From CAZWLD01 sp964634685 (GTDB lineage: Bacteria; Bacillota_I; Bacilli_A; Acholeplasmatales; JAEDCM01): 64,000 nucleotides of DNA. The notes under the pieces are model-generated. The model was not told the origin of the DNA, made no database searches, and saw nothing but the letters and a program-made list of their open reading frames with translations. Within the stretch, counting starts at the first letter, position 1. Every line of letters begins with the position of its first letter. Location: assembly GCA_964634685.1 (NCBI GenBank), contig CAZWLD010000009.1, forward strand, positions 1 through 64,000. The letters are read 5' to 3'. Position numbers and translations under genes: made by a program. Positions 56,361-64,000 of this stretch are shown piece by piece.

Positions 56361-58475
56361 TCAATCTCTATCATATAGAATATCCATTGGCTTTTTGGTT
56401 AGTAATCGTCTTATTGGTAAAAATAAGCTTATTATTAACACTAATAACACACAAGTAAAAAGCAATCCAAATAAAAGAAAATTTGCTTGAAGGAAACCGT
56501 AACTAATTGACCAACTATCCTTTAGCATCGAATTAAGTGTCAAAATCATCGGAAGATATATTATCATTGATATGATAATTGCAAGTAAGCAAATAAAAAC
56601 ATTTTCAAACAAATATATTTTAACAAATGATTTTTGTTTCATTTTAAAGCTTATGAATACACCAATCATCTTTTTGTTTTGATTGATACTTGAAGTAGTA
56701 CTATTAAAAATAGTAAAAATGGCAATAATAATAAAAACCAATGCTAGTCCCCACAAAAATGGTGTTAGCTGCACTAGGTTATAATAAATATCATACACTA
56801 AGCTACCTTCTTCATCAACAGGTAATAAGTGTAAATCAATGCATTTTCTTAACACTGTTTTATTATAATCAAAATAACCAATACTAGCTAAGGATGATGT
56901 AATTTTTGAAGTTCCAAATTTTGTGATAAAATTATCAAAATCATTTTGATAAATGGAAATCATATTTCGGCTAATCCCAACAACCTCATATTCAATAGAT
57001 TCATAATTTTTTAATTTATCGTGTGAACCAGTCGTAAAAAAATTCAATGAAATATTTTTTCCAATTATTTCAGATTCATTATAATTTAATAAAGAAACTA
57101 GCTCCCTTGAAATAACAATTTCTCTACTATTAGTTGGAACATCACCCGACAATAATTCTAATTCATTATCTAAATAAGGGTTAAACAAACGTATTTTTTT
57201 ATCATTTTGATCTAATAATAGTGAAACATAGTTATTGTTGTGGACATTTCCATTGAAAACCTTAAAAGTATTTTCATTTATAATCAGGGTTCTTTCATAT
57301 TTATTAGTGTCAATAACATCAATAATTATGTATTCCTCATTATTATATTTTAGATAAGTATTAATCACTTCTTCCTTTGTTTTCCCAAAGAAATCCAAAA
57401 AGTTACTACTTATAATTACTTGATTATCACCCAAGTTATATTGTAAAGACTTACCTTCATTAACCACCCAAATATAGTTAAAATAGCAGTTATCATCATC
57501 GTATTTGGCAACAAAATTAGCATATTCATAAATTACAACATCACAACAAGTCTCATCAATTAATTTATCAGATACACTATAATTTGAGGGATATTGTTCT
57601 TCTTCATCTACTTCTCGATAAACTATTAATTCAGCATTTTTATTGTTATAAGCAGTATATAATACCGAAGAAAGATCAGTCCATAAAATTGAAAAGATAA
57701 TACTCAAAATTGATAATGATAAAAACAAGAAAACAAAGGTCATCAAGGCTTTGAATTTATTTCGCTTGATATTATTTAGTGCTATGGATAAGGAATACTT
57801 CGATGAGAGCTTATTAGGCTCTAATTTTTTATAATCTGATTTCAAATCTGTGTTTTCCATATTTGAATTGGATTTTATTTGTCCATTTTCTATTTCAATT
57901 AATTGTGAAGAATACTTGTTCAATAATTGAACATTATGGGAAACAATTACTATTAATTTATCCGAACTTAATTCCTTTAATAATTCGAGAATAATTGTCC
58001 CTGTTTCATCATCAACATTAGCGATTGGCTCATCACATAAAATGATTGATGAGTTTTGGATAATTGCTCGAACAATCTCTACTCGTTGTCTTTGCCCTCC
58101 ACTTATAGAATTTACCTTATTATCCTTCAAATCATAAATAGCAAATCTTTTAAGATATTCGTTGATTTTCTCAATATCAAAATTTTGATTTGAAAGCAGT
58201 AAATTATCCATAACCGATAAATCTTCAATTAATTTATATTCTTGAAATATATATGAAGAATATTCAAATAAGCTCTTAACTAAAACATTATCTAAATATA
58301 TTTCTCCACTTGTAAATTCATCTAATCCCCCTAAACAATTTATCAATGTTGATTTTCCAGAACCACTCTTGCCATAGATACCAACTAATCCTTTTGATGG
58401 TAAAGATAAATTTATTTTTTCTAATCCAACATTACCATTTTTATATATCTTTTGACAATCCTTAATGACCACCAT
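56361..58475 (-). CDS. ABC transporter, ATPase fused to FtsX-like permease
   Basis: A 704-residue protein. Residues 1-215 are an ABC ATPase with GKSGSGKST, ISGGQRQRVEIVRA, IILCDEP and VSHN. The rest has one membrane helix (about 243-266), a large external domain and three C-terminal helices, as in MacB. A complete half-transporter in one chain implies a homodimer. It may export a peptide or give resistance to one; no substrate gene is adjacent. It is monocistronic with a strong promoter and terminator. Confidence 0.85.
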   Translation of the reverse strand: MVVIKDCQKIYKNGNVGLEKINLSLPSKGLVGIYGKSGSGKSTLINCLGGLDEFTSGEIYLDNVLVKSLFEYSSYIFQEYKLIEDLSVMDNLLLSNQNFDIEKINEYLKRFAIYDLKDNKVNSISGGQRQRVEIVRAIIQNSSIILCDEPIANVDDETGTIILELLKELSSDKLIVIVSHNVQLLNKYSSQLIEIENGQIKSNSNMENTDLKSDYKKLEPNKLSSKYSLSIALNNIKRNKFKALMTFVFLFLSLSILSIIFSILWTDLSSVLYTAYNNKNAELIVYREVDEEEQYPSNYSVSDKLIDETCCDVVIYEYANFVAKYDDDNCYFNYIWVVNEGKSLQYNLGDNQVIISSNFLDFFGKTKEEVINTYLKYNNEEYIIIDVIDTNKYERTLIINENTFKVFNGNVHNNNYVSLLLDQNDKKIRLFNPYLDNELELLSGDVPTNSREIVISRELVSLLNYNESEIIGKNISLNFFTTGSHDKLKNYESIEYEVVGISRNMISIYQNDFDNFITKFGTSKITSSLASIGYFDYNKTVLRKCIDLHLLPVDEEGSLVYDIYYNLVQLTPFLWGLALVFIIIAIFTIFNSTTSSINQNKKMIGVFISFKMKQKSFVKIYLFENVFICLLAIIISMIIYLPMILTLNSMLKDSWSISYGFLQANFLLFGLLFTCVLLVLIISLFLPIRRLLTKKPMDILYDRD

Positions 58476-58519
58476 ATATACACCTCACCCTTAAAATAAT
58501 TTTTCAACTAACAAAAATA

Positions 58520-58548
58520 ATTATATTTGATGTATCTAATAATGTCAA
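58520..58548 (-). promoter_or_regulatory. Consensus promoter of the fused ABC/FtsX gene
   Basis: Minus strand: perfect -35 TTGACA (58543-58548), 17-bp spacer, perfect -10 TATAAT (58520-58525). The start codon is 45 bases further. Confidence 0.8.
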
Positions 58549-58656
58549 GAATACTATTTATGACCAGTAATGAATCATATAGAATTATTTATTATTATAT
58601 TCGTAAGAAATAGTAGATGAGGAGTCTACAGTATGCCTTAAAAATGAAATAAAAAT

Positions 58657-58712
58657 CAAAAACCTGTTAACAAATGAACCAAAGGTCTTCTTTCATTCGT
58701 TAACGGTTTTTT
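58657..58712. terminator. Long hairpin terminator of the ytxK-ackA operon
   Basis: A 21-bp imperfect stem (58657-58677 with 58692-58712) with runs of A on the left and T on the right. It can end transcription in both directions; only the minus-strand operon reads into it. Confidence 0.75.
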
Positions 58713-58726
58713 AATCATATATAGTC

Positions 58727-59566
58727 TTACTTAAATCTTTTAATCATTTGCTTTATTTTTTTGGGATTATCGATTAAGCTAACTCCCACATAGGACCCCT
58801 CCATCCCGATATCCTCACCAAAATAAACCTTGATATTTTTATTTTCCATCACAAAGCGATTAATGTTCATAACCAAAAAGGAAGCCTTGGAATTCTTCAT
58901 ATAAATAAGATGATTCTTCTCACAAAAATCAGCCAACAGACAATAATTAATATTCTTGATCTCTTCGCGTTTTTTTAATAACCTCTTCGATTGATAAAAG
59001 CGAATAAGGCTTTTGGTCGCAGTAAAATGATTTTTCTTATAAACGCCCTTTGGACAATAAACCATCGCTAAATCGTTATTTTTATAAGAAAGACGATTAA
59101 AAATAATTAAGCGATTATATAACAAATCCTTATAGAAGGTAAAGCTAATGAATTTCTTATAAAATATACTTTCCGTTTCATCGACAATTAAATAAAGATT
59201 GTTTTTCTTAACAATTTCCATTAAGCTAATCATTGCCACATCCTTATAAACTCGTCCGGTCAAAGGATTAGGATTAGCTAAAAAAATAGCCTTTGTTTTG
59301 GTACTTGGGGCAATCTCACTAATATCTGTCACACAAGAAATCGAACAAATGGATTTTAATTCCTGATAAACAGAAGGAAGATATGGTGTCAGCATAATAA
59401 CCTCATCGGTCTTTTTTAAAATGCTTTTTAAAAGGGAAAAGGGATTATTGGCATAGCCAGTTATTTCCTTGTATTTTTTAAAAGGCCGAATTTTACAAAT
59501 GTTTCCTGGTAATAGAAAATGCTTTTTCATTTCAACATGAAATCTTAAATCTAATTGTTTGTCCAA
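58727..59566 (-). CDS. Degenerate PLP-dependent aminotransferase-like protein
   Basis: This 279-residue protein resembles fold-type I aminotransferases: ANPNPLTGR matches the usual NPNNPTG, and LIVDETE holds the Asp that contacts the PLP nitrogen. The PLP-lysine segment is altered (LSYKNNDLAMVY instead of S.SK...G.R.GY), and about 80-100 N-terminal residues of the family are missing. It could be inactive or an odd histidinol-phosphate/threonine-phosphate aminotransferase relative. The start is TTG with GGGTG at 8 bases. It lies 22 bp downstream of the Ig-like surface protein gene. Confidence 0.6.
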   Translation of the reverse strand: MDKQLDLRFHVEMKKHFLLPGNICKIRPFKKYKEITGYANNPFSLLKSILKKTDEVIMLTPYLPSVYQELKSICSISCVTDISEIAPSTKTKAIFLANPNPLTGRVYKDVAMISLMEIVKKNNLYLIVDETESIFYKKFISFTFYKDLLYNRLIIFNRLSYKNNDLAMVYCPKGVYKKNHFTATKSLIRFYQSKRLLKKREEIKNINYCLLADFCEKNHLIYMKNSKASFLVMNINRFVMENKNIKVYFGEDIGMEGSYVGVSLIDNPKKIKQMIKRFK

Positions 59567-59588
59567 ATTTTATTCACCCATTAATAAT

Positions 59589-61037
59589 CTATGTTCTTTT
59601 TCTTCCTTTTATGAATAAAAAAAGAAAGATACCAATTAATATTATGCCCCCACCAACATAATACCATACTTGATTCATCGAATTATGATGTTCTACCTCA
59701 GGGATTTTTTCCTCTTCGTAAGGAATATCCATCATTGTTGTTTGGTTTTCTGTTGTTGTATTATGATATTCATGCTTGGTTGTCACATTAAAATACAAAT
59801 CCTTTGTCGCATAATTTCCACCTTGATCATATACAGAGTAGGTCACCTTATACAAACCCTCTTTATGAACATCAACATTGTTAAATTCAATAATGATTCG
59901 ATTAGTAATATCTCCATCAATATCATCTCGAGCTTTGACATAGGTCAACGGGTCAAAGCTTTCCCCTAGCATAATATTGCGGCTTACCCCTTCGATGGTA
60001 GGCGGATTCAAATCACTAACCTTTATTTTCAGTATCGCCTCTCCATAATTCCAAGATGAATCATAAACATAATAAATTATCTCATAATTTCCAATCTCCT
60101 TCTTGAAATTAGATATATATTTAACATCACTTTCATCTAAATTATCAATGTCATCAAAAACATCCAAAATATTATTAAAAATATAGACATCAGATAAAGA
60201 AAAGGAAATATCGACTGTTCGCTCATATTCCTTAAGAGATATCGTTGGACAAACCATATCTAAAATATGGATTTCTCGGTAGAAAATGGCTTCATTTCCA
60301 CTTTTATCAATAGCTGTATACTTTACCATATAAACTCCACACGAATCAAAATCAACACCTGAATTATCCACCACAACAATAGGTTTTTCATCATAATTAT
60401 CGTATATAGAAACACCATCAAAATAATCAACATTGTAGCTTCCTACCCTTGAAATTAAATTGGAGGAAAATTCAATTTTTGGCAATTGATCATCATAGAT
60501 AACGACATTCCGATAAAACCTTGATTGATTTCCACACGGATCAACCAAGGTATAGCTAATTTGATAGGTTCCGATATGCAATAGATCAACATTAGAATCA
60601 TCAATTGTAACAGTTAGCTCATAATCAAAATAATAATTGTCCCGATATAAAAACCCAACATTGTAATCCGGCTTAGCCGAATAAACTGGCAAGACGATAT
60701 CCTCTAAAGGAAAAATCAAAGAAGGGGCAATATCATCATAAACAAAAAAATTAACCTTCTTTTTGGAAATAATCCCTTGATAATTAGCTTGATAAACAAC
60801 CTGATAATGACCAATACATTCGGTATTGACAATCGATTTGCTAGTTCCATCGACGCCAATTGTATAGCTAACACTAATTCCTTTATAGGTTACCGTGGGC
60901 AAATAAAAATAATCCTCAGCCGAAGAAAAAACGGGAATTTGAATATCACAATTACTCCAAACAAAATCATCCGCTGCTTTAGAATCATAAACAAAAAAGC
61001 TAAAAAATAAAGCCAACAAAAAAAGAAATCTTTTCAA
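59589..61037 (-). CDS. Surface protein with Ig-like (DUF5011/HYR-type) repeats and C-terminal anchor
   Basis: This 482-residue protein has a signal peptide (to about AKA), five or so Ig-like beta domains with repeated endings such as YQISYTLVDPCGNQS, YMVKYTAIDKSGNEA, YEIIYYVYDSSWNYG and YKVTYSVYDQGGNYA, a Thr-rich linker, and a C-terminal membrane helix with a KGRKRT tail. It has no LPXTG. TTG 61037 fits the GAGGTG site at 6 bases better than the ATG at 61043. It lies between ackA and the aminotransferase-like gene. A structural or adhesion role is probable. Confidence 0.78.
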   Translation of the reverse strand: MKRFLFLLALFFSFFVYDSKAADDFVWSNCDIQIPVFSSAEDYFYLPTVTYKGISVSYTIGVDGTSKSIVNTECIGHYQVVYQANYQGIISKKKVNFFVYDDIAPSLIFPLEDIVLPVYSAKPDYNVGFLYRDNYYFDYELTVTIDDSNVDLLHIGTYQISYTLVDPCGNQSRFYRNVVIYDDQLPKIEFSSNLISRVGSYNVDYFDGVSIYDNYDEKPIVVVDNSGVDFDSCGVYMVKYTAIDKSGNEAIFYREIHILDMVCPTISLKEYERTVDISFSLSDVYIFNNILDVFDDIDNLDESDVKYISNFKKEIGNYEIIYYVYDSSWNYGEAILKIKVSDLNPPTIEGVSRNIMLGESFDPLTYVKARDDIDGDITNRIIIEFNNVDVHKEGLYKVTYSVYDQGGNYATKDLYFNVTTKHEYHNTTTENQTTMMDIPYEEEKIPEVEHHNSMNQVWYYVGGGIILIGIFLFLFIKGRKRT

Positions 61038-61078
61038 ATACATCACCTCAATGATATATTAGAAAGATTTCTTCAAAA

Positions 61079-62272
61079 TTACTTAATATTTCCTAAACGA
61101 ATGGTATCGCGGGCAATCATTACCTCTTCATTAGTAGGAACAATCCATACCGCAATCTTTGAATCAAGAGTGCTAATTCTTCTTTCATCAGAGAAGGTAT
61201 CATTTAATTGTTCGTCTAATTTAACACCAAGGCAAGCTAAACGATCAATAATATTCTTTCTTAGATGAGCGACATTTTCACCAACACCAGCGGTAAAGGC
61301 TATCGCATCACATCCACCCATATACACATAGTAAGAAGCAATAAAGTCAACAATTCTCTTGGCTTGAACATCAAAAGCATCCTTGCATCTTTCGTTTCCT
61401 TCGCGCATACCCTTAGTTAAGTCGCGGGCATCACTTCCAACACCACTCATTCCAAGATATCCAGATTTCTTATTTAGCATTTGAATTTCTTCGGTAATTG
61501 ATAAGCCTTCCTTTTTATACATGAATTCCAAAACAGCTGGGTCTAAATCACCAGAACGAGTTCCCATTGGAATTCCTCCAAGTGGGGTTAATCCCATTGA
61601 TGTATCAACACATTTTCCATTTTTGACAGCGGAAATTGAAGCTCCATTTCCAATATGTAAAACAATGATTTTTGAATTATTATAATCTAATCCACATAGA
61701 TTTGCGATTCTTTCTGAAACATAACGATGGCTTGTGCCGTGAGCTCCATATTTACGAACACCATATTTTTCATACCATTCATATGGAGTTGCATATAAAT
61801 AAGCTTCCTTTGCCATTGTTTGATGGAAGGTTGTATCAAAAACGGCAACCGCTGGAACATCAGGTAAGGCTTTTTGGAAAGCTCTAATTCCTACAACATG
61901 TGCCGGATTATGTAGAGGCGCTAAATCGGCTAATTCCGCAATCTTTTGAATTTCCTTTTCTCCTAATAATGCTGAATCTTTGAAGTATTCGCCACCTTGG
62001 ACAACACGATGACCAACGCCCTTGATTTCATCTAATGAATTTAAAATTTTCAATTCAATTAAATCATGTAATAAAATATCTACTGCTTCGGCATGATCCT
62101 TTACAACCGGATTAGTTTCCCTTTTGGTACCGTTGTATTTGATTGTGTAAATTGATTCCTTTTGTCCAATTTTTTCAATTACTCCGCTTGTAATTACATT
62201 TTCTTCAGGCATCTCTAATAATTGGAATTTTAAAGATGAGCTACCTGCATTTACTGCCATAATCTTAATCAT
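61079..62272 (-). CDS. ackA: Acetate kinase
   Basis: It makes ATP and acetate from acetyl phosphate, the energy-yielding end of fermentation. Motifs: VNAGSSSLKFQL, GHRVVQGGEYF, FDTTFHQTM, GAHGTSHRYV, HIGNGASISA and GTRSGDLDP. The start chosen is ATG 62272 (AGAGGAG at 9 bases), giving 397 residues; the frame upstream lies in the methyltransferase gene. It overlaps the YtxK-like gene by 8 bp, the same pairing as ytxK-ackA in Bacillus. Confidence 0.97.
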   Translation of the reverse strand: MIKIMAVNAGSSSLKFQLLEMPEENVITSGVIEKIGQKESIYTIKYNGTKRETNPVVKDHAEAVDILLHDLIELKILNSLDEIKGVGHRVVQGGEYFKDSALLGEKEIQKIAELADLAPLHNPAHVVGIRAFQKALPDVPAVAVFDTTFHQTMAKEAYLYATPYEWYEKYGVRKYGAHGTSHRYVSERIANLCGLDYNNSKIIVLHIGNGASISAVKNGKCVDTSMGLTPLGGIPMGTRSGDLDPAVLEFMYKKEGLSITEEIQMLNKKSGYLGMSGVGSDARDLTKGMREGNERCKDAFDVQAKRIVDFIASYYVYMGGCDAIAFTAGVGENVAHLRKNIIDRLACLGVKLDEQLNDTFSDERRISTLDSKIAVWIVPTNEEVMIARDTIRLGNIK

Positions 62273-63191
62273 AATAATTTTCTCCTCTAAACCATTCTTC
62301 AATTTTTCTTATTGTATTATTCATCAACTCTTGATTATTAAAATCAGGAATTTTGACCATTAAAACATTCTTCTTTTTTACCTTCGATTTTTGAATCAGG
62401 ATAATACATTTTTTTTCTTCCTTAAAAATATTATCAGGTAATTCAAGAAGACCAAACATTTGCATATCAGCGTCAAAGGCTTTTTTAAAAAAGCCAGTGT
62501 CATGACTGAAAAAATCATTCGGAACAATTAAAAACATATAGCCATCATCCTTTAGGGAATCCTTGTGATAAAGGATAGCCTCATAAGGAAAATACATTGT
62601 TTTCTCCTTGTCAATGAAATAGCCAGGGATATCGCCAACAATTAAATCCATATTCCTTAGATGTGACTCTAAGGTATCTCCTAAAAAGATATTCATATCA
62701 TAATCCTGCATCGAAGCATTCATCCGCGCGATATCGGCCATCTTCGGATCAATTTCTAATCCATACAAAATCGGATCATTCATTTGATTGGCAATGGTTG
62801 TGATTAAATTACCAGTTCCTAAACACATATCCATAATTGCGATTTTTTGATCCTTAAAAATCTTATTGGCCAAATAAGCTAATAAAAAGCCTAGGGTATC
62901 CGGGGTTACTTGATTAATCATTCTAATTTCCTTGAAAGCTCGAACAAGCAAATACTGCATAGCCTTCCTAACCTCTTCTTGATTAAAGGAAACATCCTCA
63001 AGCTTATCATAGATTTCCTGAAGCGGTTTAATATCCTCTTCCTTAAGCTCGGTTTTAATTTCAGCCTCTAAAATATTTCTTGTGTTTTCTAAAAGACCTG
63101 TCAAATAATCCATTTTATATTTATCAAACAAAAAACAACAAGCTTCATTGATAATATCAAAAAGCTTTTCGACATTTTCTTGATTAACCAT
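62265..63191 (-). CDS. YtxK-like class I SAM-dependent methyltransferase
   Basis: A 308-residue protein. The N-terminal 90 residues are helical. The Rossmann domain has motif I MDMCLGTGNLITTIANQ and, where DNA N6-adenine methyltransferases have NPPY, the variant VGDIPGYF. YtxK proteins show the same kind of change. The target is unknown. ATG 63191 follows GGTGG; the upstream frame to 63203 lacks a site. It is co-transcribed with ackA. Confidence 0.8.
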   Translation of the reverse strand: MVNQENVEKLFDIINEACCFLFDKYKMDYLTGLLENTRNILEAEIKTELKEEDIKPLQEIYDKLEDVSFNQEEVRKAMQYLLVRAFKEIRMINQVTPDTLGFLLAYLANKIFKDQKIAIMDMCLGTGNLITTIANQMNDPILYGLEIDPKMADIARMNASMQDYDMNIFLGDTLESHLRNMDLIVGDIPGYFIDKEKTMYFPYEAILYHKDSLKDDGYMFLIVPNDFFSHDTGFFKKAFDADMQMFGLLELPDNIFKEEKKCIILIQKSKVKKKNVLMVKIPDFNNQELMNNTIRKIEEWFRGENYYD

Positions 63192-63208
63192 TAATACCAC
63201 CAACTATT

Positions 63209-63237
63209 ATTTTATAATAAAATCCAAATAAAGTAAA
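63209..63237 (-). promoter_or_regulatory. Promoter of the methyltransferase-ackA operon
   Basis: Minus strand: -35 TTTACT (63232-63237), 17-bp spacer, -10 TAAAAT (63209-63214). Confidence 0.4.
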
Positions 63238-63251
63238 GGCAATAAGTTAGA

Positions 63252-63282
63252 AAAAGCCCGTTGGCAAAACCAACAGGCTTAA
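63252..63282 (-). terminator. Terminator of the right-edge gene
   Basis: On the minus strand an 11-bp stem AAGCCTGTTGG/CCAACGGGCTT (one G-U pair) with a short loop and T5, right after the stop codon. Confidence 0.85.
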
Positions 63283-63284
63283 AA

Positions 63285-64000
63285 CTAATTTTGAATTTCT
63301 TTGATTTTTTCTTCATTATAATAGAAATATAAAATTTCTTTATTTAAGGTAATTCCCTCTTCATTTGTTTCTTGCCAATACTCAAAAACTATTTTGAATA
63401 GACAAGTACTACAAGATAATGTCTTTACACTATGACCTTTTTCATCAGTTGTATTTGTTTCGTTAAAATCACAACTACAATAATCTAATACATAGCGCAA
63501 GCTATTACAAACAACACATTTATCCACAAGAATAGAACCACCACAGCAGCCATCATAGGCATATAAATCGATATCATCTACTCTAGTATAGTCATGACCA
63601 ATCTCATCATAGGAACACGTATCACCACAGACACTACATACTCCGATAGCAGTATAGCCGTCATCACAGGTTTCACCATGCATTTCATAAGAATAAACGT
63701 AAGAATGATTATCTAAATTCCATTCTAGATAATTAGAATAGATAACCTTGCCTCCAACAGTATAGCTTTGTTCACGATGACACAATAATAAACAATCCTT
63801 AATTTTTACTTCATATTCATCAGACGCAAAAATTAATCCGCAGTTTTGACATGTATATGACTCTACAGAATGAGTATTACCATCATCATCTAAATAATCA
63901 TCAGCTGCTTTATCCATCACGCAAGAGAAATCATGAGATATAGTATCTATTTTCTCACAAACATCACATTTCCAGCCATAAATAGATCCTTCGCAACAGC
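63285..64000 (-). CDS. Cysteine-rich repeat protein (N-terminus beyond window)
   Basis: At least 238 residues are visible; the frame stays open to the right edge, so the start is missing. The protein carries repeated CxxC pairs separated by about 10-45 residues, with recurring words such as CC.GSI (twice), C.VC, CQNCG, CSVCG, GHDYT and SHDFS. This is typical of extracellular repeat proteins of gut Bacillota, where C..C and H pairs may bind zinc. No enzymatic motif is seen. It ends before a strong terminator. Confidence 0.65.
   Translation of the reverse strand, partial: CCEGSIYGWKCDVCEKIDTISHDFSCVMDKAADDYLDDDGNTHSVESYTCQNCGLIFASDEYEVKIKDCLLLCHREQSYTVGGKVIYSNYLEWNLDNHSYVYSYEMHGETCDDGYTAIGVCSVCGDTCSYDEIGHDYTRVDDIDLYAYDGCCGGSILVDKCVVCNSLRYVLDYCSCDFNETNTTDEKGHSVKTLSCSTCLFKIVFEYWQETNEEGITLNKEILYFYYNEEKIKEIQN

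Noticed and set aside
1..64000. tRNA, rRNA, riboswitch or T-box elements
   Set aside because: No cloverleaf, conserved rRNA segment or known riboswitch core was recognised by eye; a covariance-model search would be needed to exclude divergent ones.

Overview
The window is about 64 kb of low-GC, AT-rich bacterial DNA with dense, mostly minus-strand operons. UGA is used as stop (gmk ends in it) and not as tryptophan, so the code is the standard bacterial one. RNase J, RqcH, the short LuxR/GerE-type regulator near uvrC and murI, the pair YtxK-like methyltransferase + acetate kinase, and the order dnaE-pfkA-pyk all point to the Bacillota, class Bacilli. The many BspA-like leucine-rich-repeat lipoproteins, Ig-like (DUF5011-type) surface proteins and SPFH/zinc-ribbon proteins suggest a host-associated, probably gut, lineage in the Erysipelotrichia/RF39-like neighbourhood. 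The taxonomic placement is inference. MurE and glutamate racemase indicate a peptidoglycan wall.

Layout. 1-750: edge fragment of an unknown gene and a small secreted protein. 1081-2763: RNase J. 2824-8499: an operon SPFH/zinc-ribbon protein - membrane protein - DUF2971-like protein - TIR/CFI-box protein. It is read from a promoter with perfect -35 and -10 hexamers whose 15-bp spacer holds a run of nine G, a likely phase-variation switch. 8893-9903: AAA ATPase. 10037-15222: ABC transporter (ATPase + two FtsX-like permeases) with two tandem BspA-like lipoproteins. 15295-18105: radical SAM/SPASM enzyme and a large lipoprotein. 18423-28437: housekeeping block (murI, exonuclease, cysteine desulfidase, GerE-like regulator, uvrC, rpoZ, gmk, rqcH, lone Hpt protein, serine dehydratase, DUF1700/DUF4097 protein). 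28505-35862: peptidase S51 - uvrB - two Ig-like-domain proteins (one with a ComEC-type metallo-beta-lactamase domain) - RelE-like/SF1 helicase fusion. 35939-40012: membrane protein, murE, thioredoxin-like protein, BspA-like lipoprotein.

40121-50869 is best read as a genomic island. It is flanked by a perfect 74-bp direct repeat made of the last codons of pyk plus its terminator. The island carries a second SPFH/zinc-ribbon protein and a second zinc-ribbon/TIR protein, two BspA-like proteins (one with 486-bp internal tandem repeats), a decayed Lgt-like gene, and a divergent Xre-type regulator next to a palindromic operator-like site. 50912-56264: pyk-pfkA-dnaE. 56361-58475: fused ABC/FtsX exporter. 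58727-63191: methyltransferase, ackA, surface Ig-like protein, degenerate aminotransferase-like protein. 63285-64000: cysteine-rich repeat protein cut by the window edge.

The most notable theme is two separate SPFH + TIR cassettes. In each, cytosolic zinc ribbons occur on the SPFH and TIR proteins, a membrane component is present, and control looks special: a phase-variable promoter in one, an Xre regulator in the other. This suggests an envelope-sensing, NAD-targeting immune or stress system. The function is inference; the domains, operon structure and regulatory DNA are visible in the sequence.
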